DNA of 64,000 bases from Rossellomorea marisflavi. Lineage in GTDB: Bacteria; Bacillota; Bacilli; Bacillales; Bacillaceae_B. The position numbers were made by a program, and so were the translations under genes. Below, in pieces: positions 21,095 to 30,376 of the stretch; the stretch's first letter is position 1; every line of letters starts with the position of its first letter. The stretch lies in contig NZ_LGUE01000004.1 of NCBI RefSeq assembly GCF_001274775.1, positions 881,025-945,024 of the forward strand, read 5' to 3'. The notes beneath the pieces are model-generated. The model searched no databases, was not told the origin of the DNA, and saw only the letters and a list, made by a program, of their open reading frames with translations.

Positions 21095-22812
21095 GGTTTC
21101 ACTCCTATCATTTCGTGTAATCCCTTGCCGGGAGCAACCATCGGATAGACGTTTTCCTTCGGGTTGACCCAACAGTCGATCAGGGCCGGCTCGTCACTCG
21201 TCAACGCCTCCCTGAGGACCGATTCCACCTCTTCCTGCGTCTTCACCTGATAACCTTTGATGCCGTAGGATTCAGCCAGTTTCACAAAATCAGGCTGCAG
21301 GGAGAAGACCGATTGGGAATACCGTTCTTCGTAGAATGTTTCCTGCCACTGCCTCACCATCCCGAGGGTCCCGTTGTTCAAGATGACCACCTTCACGGGG
21401 AGATCGAGCTCTTTTAATAGGACCAGTTCCTGCAGGGTCATCTGGAAGCCTCCGTCCCCTACGAACGCCACGACTTTTCTATCCCTGTCTGCAAGCTGCG
21501 CCCCGATTGCCGCCGGGAATCCGAATCCCATCGTGCCGAGTCCGCCAGATGTGACCCAGTTATTCGGGTTTTTGAAAGAGTAATATTGTGCCGCCCACAT
21601 CTGGTGCTGGCCTACATCGGTGGTGACGACGGCTTCACCGTTGGTCAATTCATACACCTGTTCGATGAGCCGCTGTGGAGAGATGATTTCCTCAGCCCGG
21701 TTGTACCAGAATGGATATTCCTGTTTATTGGCTTTCAATCGGCTATGCCACTCCTCGAAGTAGCATTTGCTCTCTTCATGCTCAAGGATTTTGACCAAGG
21801 CATGCTTCGCATCAGATACGATCGGGATATGCGTCTCGACATTCTTGCCGATTTCCGCCGGGTCTACGTCGATATGGACTACTTTCGCATTCGGGGCGAA
21901 GGTGGCCAGATTCCCTGTCAGCCTGTCATCGAATCGGGCACCGATGTTAATGAGTAGATCGCATTCATGAAGGGCCATATTGCTTGTATAGCACCCGTGC
22001 ATCCCCGCCATTCCAAGGAACAAAGCATGATCGGCGGGGAATCCGCCAAGACCCAGCAGCGTATGAACCACGGGAAGATCATAATGTTCAGCGAATTCCT
22101 TCAGCTCCTCGGAGGCCTTTGCGTGAAGGATGCCTGCACCCGCCAGGATCACAGGTCTTTGTGAGTGCTTCACGGCTTCTATCAATTTCTTGATTTGCAG
22201 AGGGTTCGGATGAAGATTCGGATGATAGCCGGGAAGATCCATCTCCTGCTCCTCAGCCGGACTGGCAATTTGAACGGTAAGGTCCTTCGGAATGTCGACC
22301 AGAACCGGACCAGGTCTGCCTGTGGAAGCAATGTGGAATGCTTCTTTGACTATGCGGGGAAGATCAGCAAGGTCCCTCACCTGGTAATTGTGTTTGGTGA
22401 TCGGCATGGTGATCCCGACCACATCCGCTTCTTGGAAGGCATCCGTCCCGATGACGTTGGATGCGACCTGCCCTGTGAAGATCACCAGGGGCAGGGAATC
22501 CATCATGGCGTCGGCGATTCCCGTCACAAGGTTCGTCGCCCCGGGTCCCGAGGTTGCAATGACAACACCAGGTCTTCCAGATACTCTGGCATACCCTTCA
22601 GCCGCATGGATGGCGCCTTGCTCATGGCGGGCCAGCACATGCTTGATGGGGGCTTTGTAAAGAGCATCGTATATCGGCAGGACCGCTCCCCCCGGGTACC
22701 CGAACAGAATCTCAACTTTTTCCTCCTTTAACGCCTTCATGAGCATATCAGCACCGTTGATGTTTTCTGCCAGTGACTGTGAAGCCAGATCCGCCTCTAC
22801 TTTGGCTCTCAT
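21091..22812 (-). CDS. ilvB: Acetolactate synthase large (catalytic) subunit
   Basis: ThDP- and FAD-dependent enzyme (573 aa) that joins two pyruvates, or pyruvate and 2-oxobutanoate. It shows the N-terminal ThDP domain ([35 protein letters not shown]), a central FAD/CoA domain, and the C-terminal ThDP motif [12 protein letters not shown]...NNGTLGM. ATG follows GGGAGGAG. It is the first gene after the T-box leader; ilvB-H-C-leuABCD keeps the B. subtilis order. Confidence 0.96.
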
Positions 22813-22858
22813 TGCCTATCTCCTCCCTTTCATTTCATGATTTCTATGAATCTATCAC

Positions 22859-23140
22859 ACAAAAAAACCTTTTCACCCACTACGACAGAGTTTATCTTTC
22901 GCAGGGGCGAAAAGGTTTGCTTCCTTTCCACGGTACCACCCTAGTTCAGAGACGACGTTCATCTCCCTCAGCAGGCTGAAGAATTTCAGCCTTCGTTTTT
23001 GTAACGAGTAGAGTCTACTCGATCGTTCCTAATCACTGTTCAGAACGATACTCAGAGGGGATGTCGGTATTGGTTGTATTACTGGTTCGCAGCACCACCA
23101 GCTCTCTGTGAATACAAAACCCAATCCTTTTGCCTCTTCA
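22859..23140 (-). promoter_or_regulatory. T-box leader between ilvD and ilvB
   Basis: A full T-box riboswitch reads on the minus strand: Stem I with the distal GGTGGTGCTGCGAACC loop (23080-23096), a linker hairpin, Stem III AGGCTGAA-GAAT-TTCAGCCT (22973-22992), the T-box core AGGGTGGTACCGTG (22929-22942), and an antiterminator that competes with the terminator AACCTTTTCGCCCC/GGGTGAAAAGGTTTTTTT (22861-22917). In the 3' side of the specifier loop (ACCGACATCC) the best codon candidate is ATC, isoleucine, at 23060-23062; this is uncertain, and the B. subtilis ilv-leu T-box uses a leucine codon. No clear promoter was seen just before it, so it probably acts on transcripts coming from ilvE-ilvD. 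Confidence 0.9.
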
Positions 23141-23151
23141 CCGATTTTTCT

Positions 23152-24819
23152 TTATTCTGTTTTCAGTATTCCACCTGTGCTTGCCGATGTGACCAGCTTT
23201 GCATATCGAGCGAGATAGCCTTTTCGTATTTTAGGAGCAGGTTGGACCCACTCTTGCTGCCTGAAGGTGAGCTCTTCTTCTGAAACCATGAGGGAGATGG
23301 TGCGGTTGGTCAGATCGATGAAGATCGGATCCCCATTCTCCACGACCCCGATCGGGCCGCCTTCCGCTGCTTCCGGTGAAACGTGACCGATGGAGATGCC
23401 ACGGGATGCACCGGAGAAGCGTCCGTCCGTGATGAGGGACACTTTCTTCTCAAGCCCCCTGCCGGCGATGGCCGCTGTCGGAGCGAGCATTTCCGGCATT
23501 CCCGGGCCGCCTTTCGGTCCTTCGTAGCGAATGACCACTACGTGACCTTCCTTCACTTCACCACTTTCGATTCCTGCAAGGGCCTCATCCTGTGATTCAT
23601 AGACGATGGCCTCACCCATGAATGTCTTGATGGAAGGATCGACTGCCCCCACCTTGATGACACCACCGTTCGGAGCGATGTTCCCGAACAGGACAGACAA
23701 TCCTCCTACAGGACTGTAGGCGTTATCCTTCCTCCTGATGACTTCATCATTCACGATTTCAGCATCTTTCACATTTTCATAGAGTGACTTCCCTGTAACG
23801 GTGATCCGGTCGCTGTGGACCGCCCCCATCTCGCACAGTTCCTTGATGATGGCACTCACTCCGCCGGCATTGTGGACGTCCTGCATGGAATAATCGGACG
23901 CGGGGCTGATCTTCGACAGATACGGCACCCTTTCCGCTACGGTATTGATGCGGTTGATGTCGTAATCGATTTCCGCCTCATTGGCGATGGCAAGGGTATG
24001 GAGGACCGTGTTGGTCGAACCTCCCATGGCCATATCGAGGGCAAAGGCATCATCGATGGTGTCTTTCGTGATGATATCCCTCGGCTTGATGTCCTTCTTC
24101 ACCATTTCCACAAGATGCTTGGCGGCGTCCTTGATGAGCTGGTGACGTTCCTCCGATGTTGCCACGATCGTCCCGTTGCCAGGAGGGGCCATCCCGAGCA
24201 TCTCCATGAGGGAGTTCATGGAATTGGCGGTGAACATCCCTGAACAGGATCCGCAAGTCGGACACGCATTTTGCTCGATGTCCAGAAGCTGTTCGGCTGT
24301 CATCCTCCCCGATTGATGGGCACCGACTCCTTCGAAAACGGAGACGAGGGAAAGGGGTTTTCCTTCGCTTGATACACCGGCCTCCATCGGCCCTCCCGAT
24401 ACGAAGACGGAAGGAACGTTGGTGCGAACGGATGCCATCAGCATACCCGGCGTGATCTTGTCACAGTTAGGAATGTAAAACACTCCATCAAACCAGTGGG
24501 CGTTGATGACCGTTTCGGCTGAATCGGCGATGAGCTCCCGGCTCGGAAGGGAATAACGCATCCCGATATGTCCCATTGCAATCCCGTCATCCACGCCGAT
24601 CGTATTGAACTCGAACGGGATGCCTCCTGCTTCCCTGATCGCTTCTTTCACGACGGCAGCGAAGTGATTGAGATGCATATGTCCCGGTATGATATCGATA
24701 TAGGAGTTGCATACCCCGATGAAAGGCTTCTCCATGTCTTCCAATTTGACTCCCGTCGCATAAAGCAGGCTGCGATGGGGAGCGCGGTCAATTCCTTTTT
24801 TGATCATGTCACTACGCAC
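23152..24819 (-). CDS. ilvD: Dihydroxy-acid dehydratase
   Basis: Fe-S dehydratase (555 aa) that makes 2-oxo acids for valine and isoleucine. Cluster and site motifs are visible: [46 protein letters not shown], and the C-terminal [22 protein letters not shown]. It starts 15 nt after ilvE, and its stop is only a few nucleotides from the T-box Stem I, so read-through from ilvE-ilvD into the T-box is likely. Confidence 0.96.
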   Translation of the reverse strand: MRSDMIKKGIDRAPHRSLLYATGVKLEDMEKPFIGVCNSYIDIIPGHMHLNHFAAVVKEAIREAGGIPFEFNTIGVDDGIAMGHIGMRYSLPSRELIADSAETVINAHWFDGVFYIPNCDKITPGMLMASVRTNVPSVFVSGGPMEAGVSSEGKPLSLVSVFEGVGAHQSGRMTAEQLLDIEQNACPTCGSCSGMFTANSMNSLMEMLGMAPPGNGTIVATSEERHQLIKDAAKHLVEMVKKDIKPRDIITKDTIDDAFALDMAMGGSTNTVLHTLAIANEAEIDYDINRINTVAERVPYLSKISPASDYSMQDVHNAGGVSAIIKELCEMGAVHSDRITVTGKSLYENVKDAEIVNDEVIRRKDNAYSPVGGLSVLFGNIAPNGGVIKVGAVDPSIKTFMGEAIVYESQDEALAGIESGEVKEGHVVVIRYEGPKGGPGMPEMLAPTAAIAGRGLEKKVSLITDGRFSGASRGISIGHVSPEAAEGGPIGVVENGDPIFIDLTNRTISLMVSEEELTFRQQEWVQPAPKIRKGYLARYAKLVTSASTGGILKTE

Positions 24820-24834
24820 ATCAGCACCTCCAAC

Positions 24835-25734
24835 TTACCCGACTTGAGCATTTTGTTTGTAAACTTTTCTTCCATCCTGCGTGACAGTGTCCCTGAACTG
24901 TTGCAATAATTTATTTGTACATTCACCCGGTTTACCGTCTCCGATCACACGTCCATCGACTTTGACGACGGCGATGACTTCTGCTGCAGTACCCGTGAGG
25001 AAGACTTCATCCGCCGTATATACATCGTGGCGCGTAAAGACTTCTTCTTTCATTTCATAACCGGATTTCTGGGCGATTTCGATGATGGCGTTGCGTGTGA
25101 TGCCTTCCAGCGCCCCTACATAACCTGGTGGAGTCAGGATCTTCCCTTTCTTCACAATGAAGATGTTATCGGCGGATCCTTCCGCTACATACCCTTGATC
25201 GTTCAGCATCAGCGCTTCACTTACACCGGCAAGGTTCGCTTCGATCTTTACAAGGATATTGTTCAGATAGTTCAACGACTTGACCTTCGGCGATAAAACA
25301 TCCGCTCGGTTCCGTCTGCTTGCCACCGTGACGATTTCGATTCCCGTGTCATACAATGCTTTCGGGAACAAGGCAAGCTGTTCTGCGATGACAATGATCT
25401 GTGGATGGCTGCAAGTGAAGGGATCCAATCCGAGATTCCCTACTCCGCGGGAGATGACAACCCTGATATAGGCATTTTCAAGTTTATTCATTTTCAATGT
25501 TTCGATGATGATATTGCTCATCTCTTCTTTTGACACTTCGATGTTCAGCATGATGGATTTGGCTGAATCGTAAAGGCGATCAACATGTTCTTCGAGACGG
25601 AAGACATTGCCGTCATACATTCGAATGCCTTCGAACACTCCATCTCCATAAAGAAAACCATGGTCATAAACAGATACTTTTGCATCTTCCTTTTTTACGT
25701 ACTGACCGTCTAAGTAAATCCACTGCTCGCTCAT
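24835..25734 (-). CDS. ilvE: Branched-chain amino acid aminotransferase (class IV)
   Basis: Last transamination step to Val, Leu and Ile. The 299-residue class IV PLP enzyme (E. coli IlvE size, shorter than the ~360-residue YwaA/YbgE type) shows YGDGVFEGIRMY, the PLP lysine in KSLNYLNNIL, EGSADNIFIV and LTGTAAEVIAVV. Met codons at 25743 and 25752 are possible, but AAGGA with 9-nt spacing supports ATG at 25734. It is the first gene of the ilv-leu operon here. Confidence 0.93.
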   Translation of the reverse strand: MSEQWIYLDGQYVKKEDAKVSVYDHGFLYGDGVFEGIRMYDGNVFRLEEHVDRLYDSAKSIMLNIEVSKEEMSNIIIETLKMNKLENAYIRVVISRGVGNLGLDPFTCSHPQIIVIAEQLALFPKALYDTGIEIVTVASRRNRADVLSPKVKSLNYLNNILVKIEANLAGVSEALMLNDQGYVAEGSADNIFIVKKGKILTPPGYVGALEGITRNAIIEIAQKSGYEMKEEVFTRHDVYTADEVFLTGTAAEVIAVVKVDGRVIGDGKPGECTNKLLQQFRDTVTQDGRKVYKQNAQVG

Positions 25735-25767
25735 GTTCATCATTCCTTTCACGATTAAATTTATTTG

Positions 25768-25790
25768 ATTATTCGGAATATTAATTTTCT
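25768..25790. promoter_or_regulatory. CodY-like boxes in the ilvE leader
   Basis: AATATTCCGAATAAT (minus strand, 25768-25782) matches 11 of 15 positions of the CodY consensus AATTTTCWGAAAATT. An adjoining AATTTTCT (25783-25790) matches a half site. They lie between the promoter and the ilvE start. Confidence 0.4.
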
Positions 25791-25883
25791 AACACATCTA
25801 TTTACGTCCAGGCCCCTTGTGAAATTGGGTGCGAAGACCGCCACTGACCTTTTCTGATGCGATTAAAAATTTTATTGAGGACA

Positions 25884-25972
25884 ATGTTACTCCCGTTTTA
25901 AAGGAAGGTCAACACTATTTCGGTAAATTATTAGACAATTTAGATTTGTCAGATTATGTGGTAACGCTTTCA
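25884..25972 (-). promoter_or_regulatory. ilvE promoter with CodY box and CcpA cre site
   Basis: Promoter TTGACC (25907-25912), 17-bp spacer, TAACAT (25884-25889). A CodY-like box AATTGTCTAATAATT (25926-25940, 12 of 15) lies just upstream, and a full-consensus cre TGAAAGCGTTACCA (minus strand, 25959-25972) is centred about 90 bp before the predicted start of transcription. B. subtilis ilv-leu has the same order, with CcpA activating from a similar distance and CodY repressing. Regulation here is inferred from that parallel. Confidence 0.65.
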
Positions 25973-26320
25973 TCTTTGTCCTTATCATGTTTATAGAACC
26001 TAAAAAAAAATAATTTTTTGTTCTTGATAAATCCTTGATAATTTTTTCCCGAAGACGTTGAGTTTACAGGGCTCATGACACCCTTAGACATCATTCTTCA
26101 CACCCCTCTCCCCCTTCCCATTCTCAACCTATTCCCCCAAATGAGAATCGGGCCACTTTAATACTCTAATAGAAGAAACGCTACTCTTTTAAATTTCCGG
26201 ATGAAACCGAATGGGAACACTCCCATTTGTGACATGTTGCACAAGAACAACCCATTTATTTACGATTAACGAAATAAATGGAGAATCATCTTTCCCTCAG
26301 TCAGTTTAAAATCTCTATAA
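25973..26320. other. Gene-free region with two hairpins and an FNR/CRP-like box
   Basis: No credible reading frame. AATGGGA-ACAC-TCCCATT (26210-26227) and CCATTTATTT/AAATAAATGG (26252-26261/26272-26281) are inverted repeats. Between them TGTGACATGTTGCACA (26228-26243) matches TGTGA-N6-TCACA with one difference. No T-run follows and no adjacent promoter was recognised, so function is unknown. Confidence 0.4.
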
Positions 26321-26323
26321 AAT

Positions 26324-26354
26324 AAAAAGCCGGCTCCTATTCGGAACCGGCTTT
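26324..26354 (-). terminator. Terminator after hmgA
   Basis: AAAGCCGGTTCC / GGAGCCGGCTTT 12-bp stem (one G-U pair), followed on the minus strand by TTTTTATTTT, directly after the hmgA stop. Confidence 0.85.
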
Positions 26355-26358
26355 CCTT

Positions 26359-27504
26359 TTATACCCATGTATACATATATGCTGCATCTTCGACATCCTT
26401 CGCCTTCTTCACAATTTTCAGGGGGCGGAACGTATCGATCATGACGGCGAGTTCCAGTGTTTCTTTTTTCCCGATGCTCGCCTCGGTCGTTCCCGGATGC
26501 GGCCCATGGGGAATCCCGCTTGGATGGAGGGTGATCGACCCCCTCTTGATGCCCTTCCGGCTCATGAAATTCCCCTCTACGTAATAAAGGAGCTCGTCAC
26601 TGTTGACGTTGCTATGGTTATAAGGGGCCGGTATGGCCTCCGGATGATAATCATAGAGCCTCGGAACGAAGGAGCAGACGACGAAATTATGGCCTTCGAA
26701 GGTCTGATGCACGGGCGGCGGCTGATGGACTCTGCCCGTGATCGGCTCAAAGTCTTCAATGTTGAACTTCCACGGATAGAGATAGCCGTCCCATCCCACG
26801 ACATCAAGGGGATGGTGGTCCAGAACATGGACATGGATCGATCCGCGGGATTTTGTCAGGACGCGGTATTCGCCCTTTTCATCACGGGTTTCAAGCACTT
26901 CCGGTCCTGAGATATCACGTTCACAGAATGGACTGTGCTCGAGAAGCTGGCCATATTCATTCCGATACCTGCGTGGAGTCGTGATCTGGCTGAACGATTC
27001 GACTATGAGGATCTTCGTCTCTTCCTCGGGTATGATCCTGTGGATGGTGCCGATCGGGATGACGATATAATCTCCTTTCACGTAAGGAAGCGTGCCGAAC
27101 ATCGTCTCCACTTTTCCTGCTCCGTAGTGGATGAACAGCATCTCATCTCCATCACCGTTACGGTAGAAGTCACTCATCGCATCCTTAACAGATGCAGTCC
27201 CGATGAGGAGATCACTATTCCCTAGAAGGTATTCCCTGGCGTTCAGGGCATCCCCCTTTTTCTCGATTGCATCTGTGAAAAAGTGGCGGTGGCGAAGGGT
27301 ACCCTCTTCTTCGAATTCAGGCAGGTAGCTGCCTCCGTAAGATGCTTCAGAGACTGCAGTCGGGAGATGATGATGATAAAGGATCGATTGGGTCCCAGAG
27401 AACCCCTTCGTCCCCATCACCTGCTCCCGGTAGAGGCTTCCATCATCTTTTTTGAACATCGTATGACGCTTGTGGGGGATCGTCCCCATCCGGCGATAAT
27501 ACAT
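26359..27504 (-). CDS. hmgA: Homogentisate 1,2-dioxygenase
   Basis: Non-haem Fe(II) enzyme that opens the homogentisate ring to maleylacetoacetate in tyrosine/phenylalanine catabolism. The 381-residue cupin-type protein is of the Gram-positive form, shorter than the ~430-residue proteobacterial one. The C-terminal metal site segment HPSGIPHGPHPG, the Glu/His-rich stretch around SDELLYYVEGNF and PPPVHQTFEGHNFVVCSF fit the family. ATG at 27504 lies 9 nt after GGAGG. Its first 62 nt overlap the 3' end of the FAH gene. It is the last gene of the operon. An HGO-like cupin with another substrate is an alternative. Confidence 0.85.
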   Translation of the reverse strand: MYYRRMGTIPHKRHTMFKKDDGSLYREQVMGTKGFSGTQSILYHHHLPTAVSEASYGGSYLPEFEEEGTLRHRHFFTDAIEKKGDALNAREYLLGNSDLLIGTASVKDAMSDFYRNGDGDEMLFIHYGAGKVETMFGTLPYVKGDYIVIPIGTIHRIIPEEETKILIVESFSQITTPRRYRNEYGQLLEHSPFCERDISGPEVLETRDEKGEYRVLTKSRGSIHVHVLDHHPLDVVGWDGYLYPWKFNIEDFEPITGRVHQPPPVHQTFEGHNFVVCSFVPRLYDYHPEAIPAPYNHSNVNSDELLYYVEGNFMSRKGIKRGSITLHPSGIPHGPHPGTTEASIGKKETLELAVMIDTFRPLKIVKKAKDVEDAAYMYTWV

Positions 27505-28420
27505 GATCCCTTTCCTCCCTTGCACTGATTGTATTCTTCAAGATTCCGAGACCGGTGATGCCGAGCTCGACAACATCACCGGGTACAAGCCATGGGTGGA
27601 CTTCCTCACCAAGCTCGAGGAGGCATCCTGTGCCGACGGTCCCCGATCCGATCACTTCCCCGGGGATGAGCATGACATTTTCAGATGCCCTGGCAATCAT
27701 GGCGGAAAACGTGTAATGGATCTCCTTGTAGTTCCCCTTTGATAAAAGGACCCCGTTCACCGTCGCGGTCATCTCCAGGTCGAGACGGTCCCCTTCACGA
27801 TAGGATTCCAGTTCGTCCCTCGTCACAAGATAAGGGCCGAAGGTGGTGGCAAAGTCTTTCCCTTTTGCAGGTCCGAGACCAACCTTCATCTCTTCACGCT
27901 GAAGATCCCTCGCACTCCAGTCGTTCATGATCATATAGCCGTAGATATGATCTTCTGCGCATTCAACAGGAATGTCCTTGCCTTTGCGCCCGATAACGCA
28001 GGAGATTTCAAGCTCGTAGTCCAGGCATGCACTCCCCTTCGGAACCGTAATGGGCGCATCCGGTCCGGTCACACTCATATGATTGGTGAAATAAAAGACC
28101 GGCATTTCATACCATTCCGGCACGACCGCAAGGCCCCTTCTCTGTCGTGCATTCCTCACATGATCCTCAAACGCATAAAAATCCCGGATGCTCACTGGAT
28201 CAGGCAAGGGGGAAACGAGGGCTAGATCCGAGAGGGCATATTCTCCTGTAAGGGCGGAGAGCTCGCGCATGAGCGCTATGCCTTCATCCCCCAGTTCGAT
28301 CAGGCCCCTCATCTCCTTCGGTAAGCGGCCACCGCTAGCCTGATGGATGTCAATCACCCTGTCACCGCTTACGAGGCCAGCCCTTACGTCATCTCCCACT
28401 ATAAAACTCACTAACTTCAT
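27443..28420 (-). CDS. fahA: Fumarylacetoacetate hydrolase family protein
   Basis: Hydrolyses fumarylacetoacetate, or a similar 1,3-diketo acid, to fumarate and acetoacetate at the end of homogentisate breakdown. The 325-residue protein has the FAH fold with the metal ligands in DYELEISCVIGRKG and NDWSARDLQ and with KGKDFATTFGPYL. ATG at 28420 follows AGAGG by 8 nt. The 3' end overlaps hmgA by 62 nt, so the last ~20 residues are encoded in both frames. It starts 5 nt after the flavin reductase stop. Confidence 0.87.
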   Translation of the reverse strand: MKLVSFIVGDDVRAGLVSGDRVIDIHQASGGRLPKEMRGLIELGDEGIALMRELSALTGEYALSDLALVSPLPDPVSIRDFYAFEDHVRNARQRRGLAVVPEWYEMPVFYFTNHMSVTGPDAPITVPKGSACLDYELEISCVIGRKGKDIPVECAEDHIYGYMIMNDWSARDLQREEMKVGLGPAKGKDFATTFGPYLVTRDELESYREGDRLDLEMTATVNGVLLSKGNYKEIHYTFSAMIARASENVMLIPGEVIGSGTVGTGCLLELGEEVHPWLVPGDVVELGITGLGILKNTISAREERDHVLSPDGDDPPQASYDVQKR

Positions 28421-28425
28421 CTCTC

Positions 28426-29037
28426 TCACCTCTTCCGGATCAATTCGAATGTATCGGCAAGGGGCTTCGTGTAGGTCTGGCCGGCCATCCTCCCGACAGG
28501 CTCAAGCATGGATGAATCGATTCTTCCGGCATCATACAGCTCATCATCCAGTCGCACGCACTGCACTTTTCCTATCACGAGGCTTCCTGCGCCAGGGTGA
28601 TCCCCGAAATGCAGGACGTCCTGCAGGATGCACTCCAACTGGACCCGGCTTTCCGAAACAGCCGGAGGAGCCACGGTAACCGATGGCTTCTTCCCCAGTC
28701 CGGCCGCCTCGAACTCATCCACTTCAGGTGCATATTCTTTCGCACAGTCATTCATTTGTTCTACAAACGTTCCACTGACAATATTAATCACAAACTCCTT
28801 CGTCGCTTCGATATTCAACAGCGTATCCTTCTTTCCGCCGTCGGTGCCTCTTCGCATCGGTGAAAAACAGACCAGCATGGGATCGGCGCTGATGGCTGTG
28901 AAAAAGCTGAACGGAGCGAGGTTTGCATGTCCCGCCTCATCCACGGTGGAAACAAATGCAATCGGTCTCGGAAGAATGGAGCCGATGACCAGTTTATAAG
29001 CTTCCTGCCATGGTAGCTTATCAGGCTTGATATCCAC
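28426..29037 (-). CDS. Flavin reductase-like protein (FMN-binding split barrel)
   Basis: FMN-binding split-barrel protein of the flavoredoxin/flavin reductase family, about 203 residues. PRPIAFVSTVDEAGHANLAPFSFF near residue 25 is the family's flavin-binding segment, and VINIVSG is also typical. The start is GTG at 29037 behind GGGGAGG (7-nt spacing). The frame extends further upstream to 29082, inside the aminotransferase gene, without a ribosome binding site. It lies within the tyrosine-catabolic operon; its partner and role there are unknown. Confidence 0.82.
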   Translation of the reverse strand: MDIKPDKLPWQEAYKLVIGSILPRPIAFVSTVDEAGHANLAPFSFFTAISADPMLVCFSPMRRGTDGGKKDTLLNIEATKEFVINIVSGTFVEQMNDCAKEYAPEVDEFEAAGLGKKPSVTVAPPAVSESRVQLECILQDVLHFGDHPGAGSLVIGKVQCVRLDDELYDAGRIDSSMLEPVGRMAGQTYTKPLADTFELIRKR

Positions 29038-30139
29038 TTGTATTCCTCCCCAGCACATATTCAAGGGCTTTGATGAAAGCACGATTATCCTGTTCGGTTC
29101 CGATTGTCACGCGAATGGTCTCGGGATAGCCCAGAAGGACCCCGGACCTGACCAGGAACCCTCTCTTCGCCAATTCACCGGCAATGAGATTCCCATCCTT
29201 CCCCGTATCCACCATGATAAAATTCGCCTGGGAAGGGAAGTACGCGAGCCCAAGCCTGTGAAATTCCCCCTCGAGATAGGAACGGCCCGCTTCATTCAAC
29301 GAAGCACACTTCCCGATGAACCCCTGATCGTGGAGAGCCTTGACGGCTGCTCCTTGGGCCAGTGCATTCACATTGAAGACATCCTTCACTTTGAGGAGCT
29401 GTCCGGCCACCTCCTCATTCATGACGCCGAATCCGACCCTGAGTCCCGCCAGACCATAAATCTTTGAAAAAGTCCTCAGGATCACCAGGTTTTCGAAGCG
29501 TTTCAAAAGCGGGAGCGTGTCGAGGTGATTTCTGTCTGACACGTATTCCACGTACGCTTCGTCCAAAACCATAAGGATGTGTGAGGGTACGGCGGAAATG
29601 AAGGACAGCAGTTCCTCAGTCCCGACGATGGTTCCTGTGGGATTATTCGGATTGCAGATGAAGATCAGTTTGGTTCGATCAGTGATGGCATTCTTCATTC
29701 CGGCCAGGTCATGGACTCCGTTCACCAGGGGCACCCTTACCGAATTTCCGCCTTCGAGGAAGACATTTGTATGATAGCGTGGGAAGGTGACATCGGCCAT
29801 GATGGCTTCGTCTCCTTCACTGATATAGGCCCTCGAGAGAAGCCGGATCACTTCATCCGACCCATTTCCGAATACAAGCTCTCCTTGGCGCACCCCAAGG
29901 AATTCAGACACCTCTTTACGAAGTTCAGTGGCCGCACCGTCCGGGTAAAGGAAGAGCTCCCCATTCCCTTCCTTCAACCAGCTGATGACCTTCGGGGAGC
30001 AGCCGTGGATATTTTCATTTTCCGATAGCTTGCAAATGGACCCGAGACCATGCTCCCTTTGTAATTCGACAGTCGATTTCCCAAGAACATAAGGATCGAT
30101 TTTTGTAAGGACTTCCCTCGTCTTGAACTTCAGCACCAT
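29021..30139 (-). CDS. HisC-type aminotransferase, probably aromatic
   Basis: Class I/II PLP aminotransferase of 372 residues in the histidinol-phosphate aminotransferase family. ICNPNNPTGT, VLDEAYVEY and the PLP lysine in LRTFSKIYGLAGLRVGF are clear. No other his genes are nearby. The gene sits between hppD and the FAH genes, so conversion of tyrosine or phenylalanine to the 2-oxo acid is the likely role; HisC paralogues with aromatic activity are known in Bacillus. Histidine synthesis cannot be excluded. ATG follows AGAGGGGG. It overlaps the flavin reductase gene by 17 nt. Confidence 0.85.
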   Translation of the reverse strand: MVLKFKTREVLTKIDPYVLGKSTVELQREHGLGSICKLSENENIHGCSPKVISWLKEGNGELFLYPDGAATELRKEVSEFLGVRQGELVFGNGSDEVIRLLSRAYISEGDEAIMADVTFPRYHTNVFLEGGNSVRVPLVNGVHDLAGMKNAITDRTKLIFICNPNNPTGTIVGTEELLSFISAVPSHILMVLDEAYVEYVSDRNHLDTLPLLKRFENLVILRTFSKIYGLAGLRVGFGVMNEEVAGQLLKVKDVFNVNALAQGAAVKALHDQGFIGKCASLNEAGRSYLEGEFHRLGLAYFPSQANFIMVDTGKDGNLIAGELAKRGFLVRSGVLLGYPETIRVTIGTEQDNRAFIKALEYVLGRNTSGYQA

Positions 30140-30376
30140 CAGCCTGCCCCCTCTTTATAATAGGGCTGACCCCGAGTTTCAGAACGTGATCCCGACCGAT
30201 TCCTGCACGGATGCAGGAGATGTCCGGATCCCTTCGAAAAGCTCTTGGGCCAGCCCGTTTTCTGTTTGTTGATCCCCTATTATTCTCGATCCCTTTTACA
30301 TTCCCTTTTGTCAGTATCTCTTTTTTTGTCTATCTCTCTTTTATTTCTTTAAAGGTTTCTATCGGATATATTTCAC
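30140..30376 (-). other. Gap between hppD and the aminotransferase gene
   Basis: The 237-nt gap holds a small hairpin TCCTGCA-CGGA-TGCAGGA (30201-30218) and a weak promoter-like TTCTGA, 16-bp spacer, TATTAT close to the aminotransferase gene. There is no clear terminator, so hppD and the downstream genes may be cotranscribed. Confidence 0.3.

Noticed and set aside
30216-30260. Sigma-54 promoter upstream of the aminotransferase gene
   Set aside because: TGGCCC is followed by CTTTT rather than the needed GC at -12, so the match fails.
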